Shown piece by piece: positions 63,769 through 64,000 of a stretch of DNA of 64,000 nt. Position numbers and translations under genes: made by a program. The DNA is from Paracoccus litorisediminis (GTDB lineage: Bacteria > Pseudomonadota > Alphaproteobacteria > Rhodobacterales > Rhodobacteraceae). The notes below the pieces were generated by a model. It had not been told where the DNA came from, did not search any database, and saw only the letters and a list, made by a program, of their open reading frames with translations. The stretch covers positions 62,001-126,000 of the forward strand of contig NZ_WMIG01000007.1 of the NCBI RefSeq assembly GCF_009711205.1, given 5' to 3'. The first letter of the stretch is position 1, and each line of letters starts with the position of its first letter.

Positions 63769-64000
63769 CGTGATGTCTCCTTTAGTGGATATCGCCCGCA
63801 ACATGCGGCGATCAGGCACAGTCAGATCAAACCGCAGACTGCAGCCCCGAAAGGAGACAGGATGCAAAGGGAAAAAACGTTGCTCAGGTAAGATGGGATG
63901 TGCGCGGTCGTCTTTCAAGTCTGGTTGTCATGGACAGGTCGGATTGGAGCTGTGAGGCTGCTTTACCCACGGCCTCTCAACAAGCGAGGATGAGTTAATT
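63769..64000. other. non-coding right end, csp leader region
   Basis: No recognisable gene fills this stretch. It should contain the csp promoter and 5' leader. A nine-codon plus-strand frame with a good Shine-Dalgarno (GAAAGGAGACAGG before ATG 63862, stop 63889-63891) is present but too short to call. Confidence 0.4.

Noticed and set aside
63862..63891. Nine-codon plus-strand frame with a good Shine-Dalgarno next to the cold-shock gene
   Set aside because: Too short to separate from chance, and no downstream gene in the window that it could lead.

Overview
The window is a high-GC, densely packed stretch of bacterial chromosome or megaplasmid. Its gene content points to an alphaproteobacterium of the Rhodobacterales, most like Paracoccus. 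The signs are a TauR-controlled taurine operon of the tauABC-tauXY-xsc-tauZ-pta type, a PccR-type regulator divergent from propionyl-CoA carboxylase, and a CAAATATCCCGGGG hairpin element that I recall from that order. This placement is an inference; no rRNA or tRNA gene is present to confirm it.

Layout. (1) 1-6576: propionyl-CoA assimilation, with methylmalonyl-CoA mutase (cut by the left edge), pccA and pccB on the minus strand and a divergent XRE/ScfR regulator. (2) 6561-16939: taurine dissimilation on the minus strand. TauABC imports taurine, TauXY deaminates it to sulfoacetaldehyde, Xsc makes acetyl phosphate and sulfite, Pta makes acetyl-CoA, TauZ is a putative anion exporter, and TauR reads away from tauA. 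(3) 16936-18788: a small secreted protein and an NCS2 uracil/xanthine permease. (4) 19103-28045: a plus-strand catabolic run with a four-gene NitT/TauT-type ABC transporter, an octopine-dehydrogenase-family protein, a 3-hydroxyacyl-CoA dehydrogenase, a flavin reductase, an intradiol (catechol) dioxygenase, muconate cycloisomerase and a GST-like protein, followed by two LysR genes on the opposite strand. (5) 30001-43904: an auxin (indole-3-acetic acid) catabolic locus. A minus-strand operon in the order iacH-A-B-C-D-E-F-G, with iacI divergent, matches the iac system gene for gene. Next to it is a second, paralogous module: another IacA-like monooxygenase, a V4R-domain protein and a second NitT/TauT ABC transporter. 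Two sister MarR regulators flank a VOC protein between the modules. (6) 44177-56244: acid-sugar catabolism, with a TctCBA importer, LacI and GntR regulators, a DUF1537 four-carbon acid kinase, PdxA2, Fe-ADH, a cytoplasmic BNR-repeat protein, an orphan family-5 binding protein and a DHDPS-family aldolase. (7) 56241-62548: an EnvZ/OmpR-like two-component system, an RcnB-like periplasmic protein and MacAB-type efflux, with related inverted repeats at both promoters. (8) 62635-64000: a PNPOx-like protein, a small basic protein and a cold-shock protein.

How the parts fit. Regions 4 and 5 together encode uptake of an aromatic acid, conversion of indoleacetate to catechol (iac), and the first two steps of catechol ortho-cleavage. 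Muconolactone isomerase (catC) and the later steps are not in the window. A repeated element, TTCAC-N7-GTGAA inside a longer shared sequence, lies upstream of both iacH and iacI. Its CGTGAAAA core also occurs upstream of the second module and of the region-4 transporter, which suggests one regulon. The least described parts are the second monooxygenase/V4R/ABC module, the oxidoreductase trio at 22453-25149, the cytoplasmic BNR protein, and the shared inverted repeats of the two-component/MacAB region.
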